Shown here: positions 17,219 through 24,983 of the stretch, piece by piece
How positions within the stretch are numbered: the stretch's first letter is position 1
Layout of the letters: the number at the start of each line of letters is the position of its first letter
NCBI GenBank assembly: GCA_964413265.1
Contig: CAYPRX010000119.1
Location: forward strand, 1-64,000
Source of the DNA: CAVYGN01 sp964413265
GTDB taxonomy: Bacteria > Spirochaetota > Brevinematia > Brevinematales > JAOACQ01
Direction: 5' to 3'
DNA length: 64,000 nucleotides
Program-made: the position numbers and the translations under genes
Notes under the pieces: generated by a model
The model's database searches: none
What the model saw: the letters and a program-made list of their open reading frames with translations, nothing else
Told to the model about the DNA's origin: nothing

Positions 17219-18451
17219 ATGACTTCTCCAAAGATCAAAGTTTATCCCTACAGGTGGATGATACTATTTTCGTTTATGGCATTGATGGCATTGCAGCAGC
17301 TTCTCTGGATAACTTTTGCCAATATCACGGTTGAAGCTGCAGCATTTTATAATGTATCTGCAATCAATATTGGTCTTTTATCAATGGTATTTATGATAGC
17401 ATATGTATTTATGTCTATACCTTGTTCCTGGTTAATCGACACCTTCGGGTTTCGCTTCGCTGTGGGCATTGGAGCTGTAATAACAGGTATTTTCGGCCTC
17501 CTCCGCGGAATATTCGCAAGAGATTTCATGATGGTTCTTCTCTGCCAGATGGGAATTGCAATCGCCCAGCCCCTGGTCATTAATGCTGTAACAAAAATTT
17601 CCTCGAGGTGGTTTCCAATTGATGAAAGAGCCACAGCGGGTGGTCTCTCATGGCTGGGGGCTTATGCTGGAATTATTATCGGGCTGACCTTAACGCCTTT
17701 TCTGGCAAAGAGTAATGGGATTGAAGGAATGCTTAACTACTATGGGGGTGCATCGGCAGCTATTGCCCTGTTATTTATATTGACTGCAAGGGAAAATCCC
17801 CCGACTTTGCAGAACCCTGTCGAACAGGAGGTAAGGACTTTAGTCTTTGACGGTTTGAGAAGGCTTGTGGTAAAAAAGGATTTCCTATTCCTTATGCTGA
17901 TATTTTTTATCGGTCTGGGTATTTTTAATGCCCTGGCGACATGGCTTGAGGAGATCGTTAAACCCAGGGGTTTTACTTCTGAACAGGCTGGGATAATGGG
18001 AGGTCTGATGGTATTAAGTGGAATATTGGGTTCAGCAGTCGTTCCGATGCTATCGGACAAACTCAGGAACCGTTCTCGATTTATCCTGGTGGCGGTAGCG
18101 GGCTCTATCCCAGGGCTCCTGGGAATAGCTTTTTCTTCTAACTATATTATTGTGCTTTTATCATCAGCAATTTTAGGTTTTTTCCTTCTCAGTACCGCGC
18201 CTGTCGGATTTCAATATGGTGCTGAAATAGCATATCCTTCTCCTGAAGGGACATCCACGGGGGTTCTAATGATGATGGGTCAGATTTCCGGGATCGCCTT
18301 CATTTTCGGAATGGACCTCTTAAAGTCGCCTAAAACCGGAGCTATGACATTTCCGATGATATTAATGATCATTTTAATGATGATCTGTATTCTGTTATCT
18401 TTTTTCCTAAAGGAATCCAAACTTATTCAGAAGGAAGAAGGTGAACACTAG
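17219..18451 (+). CDS. Major facilitator superfamily transporter (FLVCR-like)
   Basis: A 410-residue transporter with about twelve membrane helices. The start at 17219 is chosen because GGAGG (17206-17210) lies 8 bp upstream; a reading from the TTG at 17201 would place that site inside the gene. The first half has the helix 2-3 loop SWLIDTFGFRFAVG (motif A type) and AVTKISSRWFPIDERATAGG, and the second half has SDKLRNRSRFI. The pattern W/RWFP-x-x-ERA is typical of FLVCR-like and related MFS proteins. It starts a run of four genes that includes isoprenoid enzymes, but its substrate is unknown. Confidence 0.88.
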   Translation: MTSPKIKVYPYRWMILFSFMALMALQQLLWITFANITVEAAAFYNVSAINIGLLSMVFMIAYVFMSIPCSWLIDTFGFRFAVGIGAVITGIFGLLRGIFARDFMMVLLCQMGIAIAQPLVINAVTKISSRWFPIDERATAGGLSWLGAYAGIIIGLTLTPFLAKSNGIEGMLNYYGGASAAIALLFILTARENPPTLQNPVEQEVRTLVFDGLRRLVVKKDFLFLMLIFFIGLGIFNALATWLEEIVKPRGFTSEQAGIMGGLMVLSGILGSAVVPMLSDKLRNRSRFILVAVAGSIPGLLGIAFSSNYIIVLLSSAILGFFLLSTAPVGFQYGAEIAYPSPEGTSTGVLMMMGQISGIAFIFGMDLLKSPKTGAMTFPMILMIILMMICILLSFFLKESKLIQKEEGEH

Positions 18452-18472
18452 GGTCAAAGGCGGTTGAACTGT

Positions 18473-19477
18473 ATGGTAATTCAGGAATTTTATGAAAATT
18501 ACTGGGGACGGATCGAAAGCCGTTTTATCGATATTATAAATAAAGGAAATCCTCCACCTTCAGTCATTGAAATCGTACTTTACCATTTTAAGAATCCCGG
18601 AAAACGCATGAGGTCTTTTCTATCAACAGGATTATTATTATGCTTTAATCCCAAGATCAGTGAAGGTGAACTGGATTTTGCAGCCTCAGTAGAACTCCTC
18701 CATAACGCCTCATTGATTCATGATGATCTTGAAGACCAGGATTTTTACAGACGGGGAGAATTGAATGTCTGGAAAAAATATTCCCCTGTACAGGCAATTA
18801 ACATAGGAGACCTGATTTTTATAAAGTCGATCGAGATTCTCCTTGCTTCTGAGATCTCAGAGAATATTAAACTGCAATTGATCAGGAGAACTATGTTAGC
18901 GATAAATGAACTCATTCTTGGGCAGATGCTTGAAATATCATTCCGGGACACAATGAATATGACATGGAATGATTGGGAAAATATAGCTGCTCAAAAAACC
19001 GGTGCATTGTTCCGATTAATTTTTGAGGGTGTATTTTTAATTTCGGGTATTGATATACAGACTTGCGGGGATGAATTGAAAGGCATAGGCAGAGTAATGG
19101 GAATTCTTTACCAAATGAGGGATGATCTAATTGACGCAATGGGATTGAAAGAAGGAAGAAGACAGGGGAGCGATGTCCTGGAAGGTAAAATTACCTGCCT
19201 TTCTATTAAAGCAATAGAGAAGGGAGTGGAAAAAGCTCAAATAGTCCGGGAAATGCTGTTAAACTCAGAGCAATCGGATCATGATTCCCGGATAAACAGA
19301 TTAATTGAATTATATGAAAGCCAGGGAATTTTATCCGAATTACAAAAGTTTTTTTCGGGGCTCCTTGATCAATGCCGGAGTCACCCAATAATAATAAAAT
19401 TTCCTCAGATAAAGCCTGCTTACAATAATTTTTTGAATATGTTGGAGATACGGGATAAAAAAAGGGGAGAATCATGA
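18473..19477 (+). CDS. Trans-isoprenyl diphosphate synthase
   Basis: Condenses isopentenyl diphosphate with allylic diphosphates to make a longer polyprenyl diphosphate. The first aspartate-rich motif is IHDDLEDQDFYRRGELNVW and the second is MRDDLIDAMG, followed by GSDVLEGKITCLS, matching the DD..D/RRG and DD..D..GK..D/G..T pattern of E-type synthases. GKRMRS near the N-terminus binds diphosphate. The start at 18473 has a GGCGG site; a TTG 9 bp upstream is too close to it. The next gene is a UbiA prenyltransferase whose start overlaps this stop (ATGA), so its product is probably the donor for that enzyme. Confidence 0.93.
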   Translation: MVIQEFYENYWGRIESRFIDIINKGNPPPSVIEIVLYHFKNPGKRMRSFLSTGLLLCFNPKISEGELDFAASVELLHNASLIHDDLEDQDFYRRGELNVWKKYSPVQAINIGDLIFIKSIEILLASEISENIKLQLIRRTMLAINELILGQMLEISFRDTMNMTWNDWENIAAQKTGALFRLIFEGVFLISGIDIQTCGDELKGIGRVMGILYQMRDDLIDAMGLKEGRRQGSDVLEGKITCLSIKAIEKGVEKAQIVREMLLNSEQSDHDSRINRLIELYESQGILSELQKFFSGLLDQCRSHPIIIKFPQIKPAYNNFLNMLEIRDKKRGES

Positions 19478-20379
19478 AAATAAAAAACCTGCTTGTGGCG
19501 GCAAGGATGCCATTTGTAACTGCCAGTGTTTTTCCGGCAATATTAGCCATTGTCTGGTGCGCTTTTGTAGCCGGAAAATTTAATCCCTGGTATGCATTAT
19601 TATTAGTAATTGGGGTGTTTTTAGTTCATATCATGGCAAATACTATTAACGATTATTATGATTGGAATGTTTCAGATGCATCAAATCCAAACGTCAGCCC
19701 TTTTAACGGAGGAAGCCGCAGTATAATAGGAGATCTGGTCCCCAGAAACCTGTTTTTATTGATCGCAATGGCTTGTTCTGTTATTCTCTTATGCATAGCA
19801 TTGATTTTTATCTTAACAGGCAGATTTTTTGTACTTTATTTTTCTCTTGCTGGATTGCTTTTCGGATATTTTTATTCCTCTCCGCCTTTTAAAATGCATT
19901 CCCGAGGTCTGGGAGAATTATTTATTTTTCTGGCTTTTGGACCTGTTTTAAGTGCAGCCGTTTGCTATGTGATGACAGGAGTTGTCAGAAAGGAACATTT
20001 TTTAGTTGGGGTACCTGCAGGGTTAGCTACAGCAGCTATTTTATGGATAAATCAGTTCCCTGATTATAACTCGGATAAATTTGCCGGGAAATGGAATCTA
20101 ACCGTCAGACTTGGATTAAAAGCATCTCGTTATTTTTATTTACTATTAATTATTTCAGTTTATATAGCTACTGGCCTGCTCATATGTTTTCAAATTTTCA
20201 GCATTTGGTCAGCTCTCATCATCATTTTGATTCCCGGAATAATAAAAGCCACTGGAATTCTTTTTAATAATTATAAAAATCCGAAAAAACTTCTCCCTGC
20301 ACAGGGTTTTACAGTTCAATTCCAGATGCTGACAGTTTTACTTACAACGGCCGGTATAATAATCGGGCATTGGATTTGA
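19474..20379 (+). CDS. UbiA/MenA-family prenyltransferase
   Basis: An integral membrane enzyme (301 aa, about eight or nine helices) that attaches a polyprenyl chain to an aromatic acceptor. Both aspartate motifs are present: NDYYDWNVSDASNPN (first, residues about 56-70) and DYNSDKFAGKWNLTVRLG (second, about 190-208). The segment VSPFNGGSRSIIGDLVPRN is typical of a MenA-like branch. Placed between a prenyl diphosphate synthase and a quinone-type NADH dehydrogenase, it most likely makes a quinone, though the acceptor (naphthoate or otherwise) is not known; no other quinone synthesis genes are in the window. Confidence 0.92.
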   Translation: MKIKNLLVAARMPFVTASVFPAILAIVWCAFVAGKFNPWYALLLVIGVFLVHIMANTINDYYDWNVSDASNPNVSPFNGGSRSIIGDLVPRNLFLLIAMACSVILLCIALIFILTGRFFVLYFSLAGLLFGYFYSSPPFKMHSRGLGELFIFLAFGPVLSAAVCYVMTGVVRKEHFLVGVPAGLATAAILWINQFPDYNSDKFAGKWNLTVRLGLKASRYFYLLLIISVYIATGLLICFQIFSIWSALIIILIPGIIKATGILFNNYKNPKKLLPAQGFTVQFQMLTVLLTTAGIIIGHWI

Positions 20380-20380
20380 T

Positions 20381-21529
20381 ATGAAGATTATTATTGTGGG
20401 TGCTGGATTTGCTGGTGTAAAATGCGCAAAAAAACTGGCCTCTTTGAAGGGACATGAAATTACAATATTCAATAAAACTGATTATACGGCTATGCTTCCT
20501 TCACTGCCTGATGTTGCCGGGGGCAGGGTTAAAGAAAAGTTCCTTAAGGAAAAAATCGTCAGGCTCTTACCTGAAAATATCAGTTTTCTAGGAGAGACAG
20601 TCACTAATGTTGATTTAGATTCAAAAAATGTCTCTTCTGCTAAAAATATTTATCCGTATGATATATTAGTCCTTGCCAGCGGTGCTGAGGTAAATTATTA
20701 CGGTTTTAATCAAAATCTGGATAAAATATATACTCTTGAAAATGTCGAAGACGCCTTGAAAATCAACAGGGAGATCTTAAAAAGGGCAAAGAATGGCAGT
20801 CTAAAAAATGTTGTTATATCAGGTGCGGGGTTCACTGGCCTTGAGGTTGGAGCGAACATACATGAAGCATTGAAATATTATCCTAATATAGCTATCAGGT
20901 TTATAGAAAAAACAAATATGGTCTTGAGTACTCAGGAGCCTCTTTTTGCATCTTATGTAAAGAAAGAGCTGGAAAGTATGGGACTTCTATTTTATATGGA
21001 AGACTATGTTAAATCCTTTGACGGCAATAAAGTCGTACTGGAAAGCGGAATGGAATTCGACAAGTCGGCCTTAATTTGGACAAGCGGCCTGAAGAGAGCC
21101 GTTCAAATCACCGGTAAAACAAAAGAACTGTCCAATGGCAGGCTTATTGTCAATAAGGACCTGAGAATTACGGGATACGATCATGTTTTTGCAATCGGGG
21201 ATTGTTCCGCCTTTCTGGATCATGGGAATTATCTCAGAATGTCGGTAAATTATGCTCAAACAATGGGCACTATTGCCGGTGTGAATATAAAAAGACTCAT
21301 CTATGATAAGCCTTTAAAAAATTACAAACCTTTTGATTTAGGATGGATTCTGCCGGTTACTTATACAAGCGTAGGTTATGTCTTTAAACTAAGAATAAAG
21401 GGAAAGATTGGCGTAATAATGCATTATATTATTATGGGTTTTAAAAATTATAATTTGACCAATTTGATTGCATATTTTGGTTATTCATTAAAATTCTTTT
21501 TTTCCCGGAAGTTTTACAGAAATAAATAA
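20381..21529 (+). CDS. Type II NADH:quinone oxidoreductase-like flavoprotein
   Basis: A two-dinucleotide-domain flavoprotein of 382 residues. The FAD site is IIVGAGFAGVKCAKKL at the N-terminus, the NAD(P)H site is ISGAGFTGLEVGANI near residue 148, and FAIGDCSAF near residue 270 closes the FAD site. The tail (residues 325-380) is basic and hydrophobic with YIIMGFKNYNLTNLIAYFGYS, consistent with a monotopic membrane anchor as in NDH-2. It starts 1 bp after the UbiA stop, supporting a shared role in quinone chemistry. Its 3' end overlaps the convergent marR by 16 bp. Confidence 0.88.
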   Translation: MKIIIVGAGFAGVKCAKKLASLKGHEITIFNKTDYTAMLPSLPDVAGGRVKEKFLKEKIVRLLPENISFLGETVTNVDLDSKNVSSAKNIYPYDILVLASGAEVNYYGFNQNLDKIYTLENVEDALKINREILKRAKNGSLKNVVISGAGFTGLEVGANIHEALKYYPNIAIRFIEKTNMVLSTQEPLFASYVKKELESMGLLFYMEDYVKSFDGNKVVLESGMEFDKSALIWTSGLKRAVQITGKTKELSNGRLIVNKDLRITGYDHVFAIGDCSAFLDHGNYLRMSVNYAQTMGTIAGVNIKRLIYDKPLKNYKPFDLGWILPVTYTSVGYVFKLRIKGKIGVIMHYIIMGFKNYNLTNLIAYFGYSLKFFFSRKFYRNK

Positions 21530-21990
21530 TCCGCAGGAATAGTAAGGATTTTGCTTTTAATTTCTTTAAGTATATTGAGTAACATGTTTATTTTATCATC
21601 CGGCAAATTTTTTAAAACACTTATGAAAATTGAATTCATCAAGCGATGTGATTCGTTATTTTGATTATATGCGCAAATACCTTTCGGCGTTAATTCTATG
21701 AATAATCTTGAACGGTTGCCAGGGTCGACAAATTTTGTTATCATTCCCTTTTTTTCTAACTTTTTGACAATTTGAGAAACTGCTCCCTTTGTTATTCCTA
21801 GTTCTTTTGCGAGACCAATGATATAATGTTCATTTGATTCTGAAATACATGTAATCATATTGATTTCTGAATTGTATAAAAGTGAATCTGTGCCAAAATA
21901 CATAGCCTTTTTGTAGATATTCTGATATTTATCAAAAATATCCATTAAAGTATTAATAATCAATTGATATTTATATTTTAAATTTTTCAT
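21514..21990 (-). CDS. MarR-family transcriptional regulator, probably leaderless
   Basis: A 158-residue winged-helix regulator. The DNA-binding core is NEHYIIGLAKELGITKGAVS then QIVKKLEKKGMITKFVDPGN, followed by RSRLFIELTPKG in the wing. No ribosome site lies before the ATG at 21990; instead a TTGACA-17-TACACT promoter ends 6 nt upstream, so transcription should start at or next to the A of the ATG. The 27-bp palindrome over this promoter is probably its own operator. Convergent with the NADH dehydrogenase-like gene; whether it controls that unit is not evident, because no second copy of the palindrome is seen near 17.2 kb. Confidence 0.9.
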   Translation of the reverse strand: MKNLKYKYQLIINTLMDIFDKYQNIYKKAMYFGTDSLLYNSEINMITCISESNEHYIIGLAKELGITKGAVSQIVKKLEKKGMITKFVDPGNRSRLFIELTPKGICAYNQNNESHRLMNSIFISVLKNLPDDKINMLLNILKEIKSKILTIPADYLFL

Positions 21991-21993
21991 AAA

Positions 21994-22025
21994 AAAAGTG
22001 TATAGTAACTATACACTTTTGTCAA
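21994..22025 (-). promoter_or_regulatory. marR promoter with overlapping 27-bp palindromic operator
   Basis: Minus-strand promoter: -35 TTGACA (22025-22020), 17-bp spacer, -10 TACACT (22002-21997). The perfect inverted repeat AAAAGTGTATAG-TAA-CTATACACTTTT (21994-22020) covers spacer and -10. The start codon of marR begins at 21990, six bases after the -10 box, leaving no room for a leader. Confidence 0.8.
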
Positions 22026-22075
22026 GTTATTTTTTTACATATCATGTCACGAAAATTAAAAGTTAGTCATCCCGC

Positions 22076-22104
22076 TTGACATTATATAAAAAAAAAAGTA
22101 TATT
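22076..22104 (+). promoter_or_regulatory. Promoter of microprotein gene at 22135
   Basis: TTGACA (22076-22081), 17-bp A-rich spacer, TATATT (22099-22104). It lies 31 bp before the start codon at 22135. Confidence 0.7.
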
Positions 22105-22134
22105 GAATGTAGAATTCCTGAAAAGGAGGATATC

Positions 22135-22338
22135 ATGTTAATAACGCCTGTTCAACAATATAAAGAATTAACAACCGTCCAGAAACAAAGGGAAGAGATG
22201 AAAGCAATTGAAGAAAAAAAAGCAAACGAAACAGAAAGGCAGACTAAGGCAAAAAAAGAGGAAGATTTAAAATTGCCCGAACAGAAACCTACAATGCTTA
22301 AAGAAAAGACCGGCAATATGGTTGATTTTACAGCCTGA
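22135..22338 (+). CDS. Charged microprotein, ITPVQQ family (member 2)
   Basis: A 67-residue protein with an AAGGAGG ribosome site and its own promoter. It starts MLITPVQQ, has a Lys/Glu-rich, probably helical middle (KQREEMKAIEEKKANETER) and ends GNMVDFTA. The head and tail match the microprotein at 16934-17092, which begins MIITPVQQ and ends GNNFDETA. No signal peptide or membrane segment, no cysteines. Conservation at both ends with a variable charged linker suggests that the termini make specific contacts. Function unknown. Confidence 0.82.
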   Translation: MLITPVQQYKELTTVQKQREEMKAIEEKKANETERQTKAKKEEDLKLPEQKPTMLKEKTGNMVDFTA

Positions 22339-22350
22339 TAATAACAAACA

Positions 22351-22458
22351 TTATTTATTTTTCTCGTTTTCTTTTTTCTTTTTCGCTTTTCTTTTTTCTT
22401 TTAAAGTTTTCTGGGGGGGTTTTTTAGATTCTTTTTTCCCCTTATTCTTTTCACCCAT
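22351..22458 (-). CDS. Lysine-rich 35-residue protein
   Basis: A short gene with an AAGGAG ribosome site 7 bp before the ATG at 22458. About half of the residues are Lys; the centre reads KTLKEKRKAKKKKE. Short Lys-rich proteins with a K-T/S-LKEKR core occur in many bacteria as unnamed small basic proteins, possibly nucleic acid binding. The poly-A/purine composition means that chance is harder to exclude than for the other microproteins, but the ribosome site and the start and stop placement fit a gene. Confidence 0.5.
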   Translation of the reverse strand: MGEKNKGKKESKKPPQKTLKEKRKAKKKKENEKNK

Positions 22459-22531
22459 TAATTTCTCCTTTTAAAATATTATTTTAAAATAATGTAATAC
22501 TATTTTTTAAAAAAAGCAAACGATTTCTTTT

Positions 22532-24421
22532 TTACTTTCTCATGGCGAGTATTACGCCTTCCTCTATTGATAAAAAGAGGGCCTCAAAGATATTTTCCCT
22601 TGACAGCTCCTCGTTGAAGAGCCTTATGAGCCTTGCACCTTTTTTCTCCTCTGCAAGACCGAAAAAGAAATTATCGGTGAATAAAATACCTCCTTTTATA
22701 ATTCTTTTTTTCAAAAGGTCGAGATACTCACGATAATTCCTCTTTTGGGCATCAAGGATAACCAGGTCAAAAACATCTTTGCAATTCTTGAGATATTCCA
22801 TTGCGTCACAATTAAAGATGGAGACAGAAGGATTGTCCCCGAAGAGCTTTTTAGCCTTATGAAACCTTTTCATATCCCTTTCAATCGTCGTTATTCTGGC
22901 GGCCGGACCAGCTCCTCTGATGATCCACAAAGTGGAATAGCCACTCCCTGTCCCGATCTCAAGGATATTGGAAGGTTTGGCTATCATTGTAATAAGATAA
23001 AGAAGTCTGGCGGAAATCGGCCTCAATACAGGGATATTCTCATTCACGGCTTCTTCATACAGCTCTTCCCATTCCGGTATATCCATGAATCCGTTTAGAA
23101 AGGATGTGTAATCATCCCTTCCAATCAGGACTTTATCCAGCACCTTATCAATAATCTGAAAAGATCCTGTATAGACATTCAGTAATCCGTTTTCATGTGC
23201 AGCAACCGGTATGCCGCTCGAATATTCTGCACGGTCGAGAATTGATATCAAATCGAATAATGGTTTTCCGCCGCTCAACCTCGGTGATGGAAAGTCAAAA
23301 ACAATGATCCTTTCGAACAAATCAGCATATTCTATAATCTTTCCGGCAATCAGCCTTATTTCCTTGTCGGATAAAATTCCTATATAAAGCCTTACTCGTT
23401 CAGGTCTGAAATAGTCCCTTATTGTCTTAAAGAGGCTTTCCAGAGAACTGTCGTTATGAGCCACGTCTATCAGATAATCTCCCCGTTTTTCCATTCTGAA
23501 AGGTATTCGAATCCTCGCCGCGCTCCTGATCCCTTCTTCCGTGAAAACTAGACCTGCAGCAGTAAGTCCAAGCAAAGAAAGCAGGAAATTTTCGATAAAA
23601 ACATCCCCCTGTTCTGATATATAAACATTTTCTAAGCAGTATTCCGTATCATGAAAGTGCAGGATGAAATTGAAAATTCCTCCCCGCTGATTTCTTTCCA
23701 TAATTTCATAACTTATGTTTTCCGGGAAGTAATAGAAAGGGGAATTTTTTAAAACAACCTCTTCTTTAATTCTTTCAAGAGCCTCACCTGGCAATAATGA
23801 AGCTACTGACGGTATCTTTTCTTTTATTATGCCAGCTTTTTCACCTGCGATCTCTTTAAGAGTGTTGCCAAGAACGGCTGTATGATCGAAGCTTATCGAT
23901 GTTATTATCGAGACTTCCGGTAAACAAAAATTTGTTGAATCAAGCCTACCTCCAAGCCCGGTTTCAAGTACTGCATAATCGCAGGTATTGCAGATAAAAT
24001 ATGTTATTGCCAGGAATGTCAGGATATCGAAATAAGTCGGTTTTTCAGTTTCCCCATATTTCATTATATAATCAGAGTATTTTTCAATTAGTAGAATGAA
24101 TTCCCGATCGCTTATCTCTTCACTGTTTATTTTTATCCTCTCGTTGATTTTAAGAACATGGGGGGAGGTATAAAGGCCGACTTTAATATTTCCGAGAGAT
24201 TCAAGAAGAGAGCTAGCATAATGTGCAGTACTGCCCTTACCCTTCGTGCCAGCAATGTGAACTATCTTGAGGCCTTTTGTATCTATACCGGCTCCGGCCA
24301 GCATTTTTTTTACCCTATCAGGGACATACCTTCCAGGTTCATATTTCCTTGGTGTTTTTTCATGGTTTATGAAGGAATCCAGAAATTCAATGGCAGTATC
24401 CATGGTCATTTTAATCTCCAT
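22532..24421 (-). CDS. Fusion of FolC (dihydrofolate/folylpolyglutamate synthase) and SAM-dependent O-methyltransferase
   Basis: A 629-residue two-domain protein. Residues 1 to about 425 are FolC: P-loop VHIAGTKGKGSTAHYASSL (near residue 53), TSPHVLKINERI, LETGLGGRLDSTN and SFDHTAVLGNTLKEIAGEKA, then the C-terminal domain with DVAHNDSSLESLF. Residues about 435 to 629 are an O-methyltransferase (caffeoyl-CoA/TrmR type): IPVLRPISARLLYLI, the SAM motif ILEIGTGSGYSTLWI, VILDAQKRNYREYLDLL and IIKGGILFTDNFFF. Both domains look complete and the frame is open throughout. FolC adds glutamates to folates; TrmR-like enzymes methylate hydroxyuridine in tRNA wobble positions. I know of no standard fusion of the two, so the link is unexplained. 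Confidence 0.9.
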   Translation of the reverse strand: MEIKMTMDTAIEFLDSFINHEKTPRKYEPGRYVPDRVKKMLAGAGIDTKGLKIVHIAGTKGKGSTAHYASSLLESLGNIKVGLYTSPHVLKINERIKINSEEISDREFILLIEKYSDYIMKYGETEKPTYFDILTFLAITYFICNTCDYAVLETGLGGRLDSTNFCLPEVSIITSISFDHTAVLGNTLKEIAGEKAGIIKEKIPSVASLLPGEALERIKEEVVLKNSPFYYFPENISYEIMERNQRGGIFNFILHFHDTEYCLENVYISEQGDVFIENFLLSLLGLTAAGLVFTEEGIRSAARIRIPFRMEKRGDYLIDVAHNDSSLESLFKTIRDYFRPERVRLYIGILSDKEIRLIAGKIIEYADLFERIIVFDFPSPRLSGGKPLFDLISILDRAEYSSGIPVAAHENGLLNVYTGSFQIIDKVLDKVLIGRDDYTSFLNGFMDIPEWEELYEEAVNENIPVLRPISARLLYLITMIAKPSNILEIGTGSGYSTLWIIRGAGPAARITTIERDMKRFHKAKKLFGDNPSVSIFNCDAMEYLKNCKDVFDLVILDAQKRNYREYLDLLKKRIIKGGILFTDNFFFGLAEEKKGARLIRLFNEELSRENIFEALFLSIEEGVILAMRK

Positions 24422-24496
24422 TCATTAATTATTAATTGAATAGATATAATAAAAGGCTGTAAGGGTTTTATCAAACGATAGAATCAGTAAATTTGC

Positions 24497-24525
24497 TTTA
24501 TTTTTTATGAAAAATATGTTATACT
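24497..24525 (+). promoter_or_regulatory. Possible promoter of lipoprotein gene
   Basis: TATACT (24520-24525) preceded by TG one base upstream (extended -10) and by a weak -35 TTTATT (24497-24502) at 17 bp. It lies 43 bp before the start at 24569. Confidence 0.4.
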
Positions 24526-24568
24526 GCAATTGTTTTGGATCGGGTGCGGCAAGGGGGAGGAGGAAAGT

Positions 24569-24979
24569 ATGAAAAAGGCCATCTTTTTTGGCGTTTTGTT
24601 CCTGCCTATTGCTCTATTATTATACTGTAGCATCACAAACGACAGTTCTAAAATCGAGGGTAATTGGTGGCAAAATAATCTGGCAGGTCCTAATGGGACT
24701 TATTCTGCCGATTCGAAGGACAGCTCATCTAACCAGGTTTCTTATAACCCTGACAGAACTTACGTTTCAATAAATCCCTTCACTGGTGAACAGCAGACAG
24801 GAGTATGGACCTTGGATACAAAGATGCGTATAATAACTGTTTACCTGAACCCGGTTGCAGGAAGCAGCAATTCGAACAATCTGATAATTTCTAACAAATA
24901 TGATATGCCGGATGGCATGACGTTAAAACTTTTCAATCCCAGTAATTTTTCCTATTTTACTTTGTTAAAACGTGACTGA
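24569..24979 (+). CDS. Putative lipoprotein with lipocalin-like domain
   Basis: A 136-residue protein. The start at 24569 follows a GGGAGGAGG ribosome site and gives a lipoprotein signal (MKKAIFFGVLFLPIALLLYC) with Cys20 as the lipid-bearing residue in LLYC. The mature part has IEGNWWQNN, VSYNPDRTYVSINPFTGEQQ and GVWTLDTKMRIITVYL, the strand pattern of small lipocalin-like stress lipoproteins. A reading upstream of 24569 lacks a ribosome site. The gene stands alone between divergent folC and convergent mutL. Function unknown. Confidence 0.75.
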   Translation: MKKAIFFGVLFLPIALLLYCSITNDSSKIEGNWWQNNLAGPNGTYSADSKDSSSNQVSYNPDRTYVSINPFTGEQQTGVWTLDTKMRIITVYLNPVAGSSNSNNLIISNKYDMPDGMTLKLFNPSNFSYFTLLKRD

Positions 24980-24983
24980 TCCC

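Noticed and set aside
24537..24550. GG-N10-GC pattern before the lipoprotein gene
   Set aside because: The -12 side reads GCGGC rather than TTGC and the -24 side lacks the C/T-A context, so it does not look like a sigma54 promoter.
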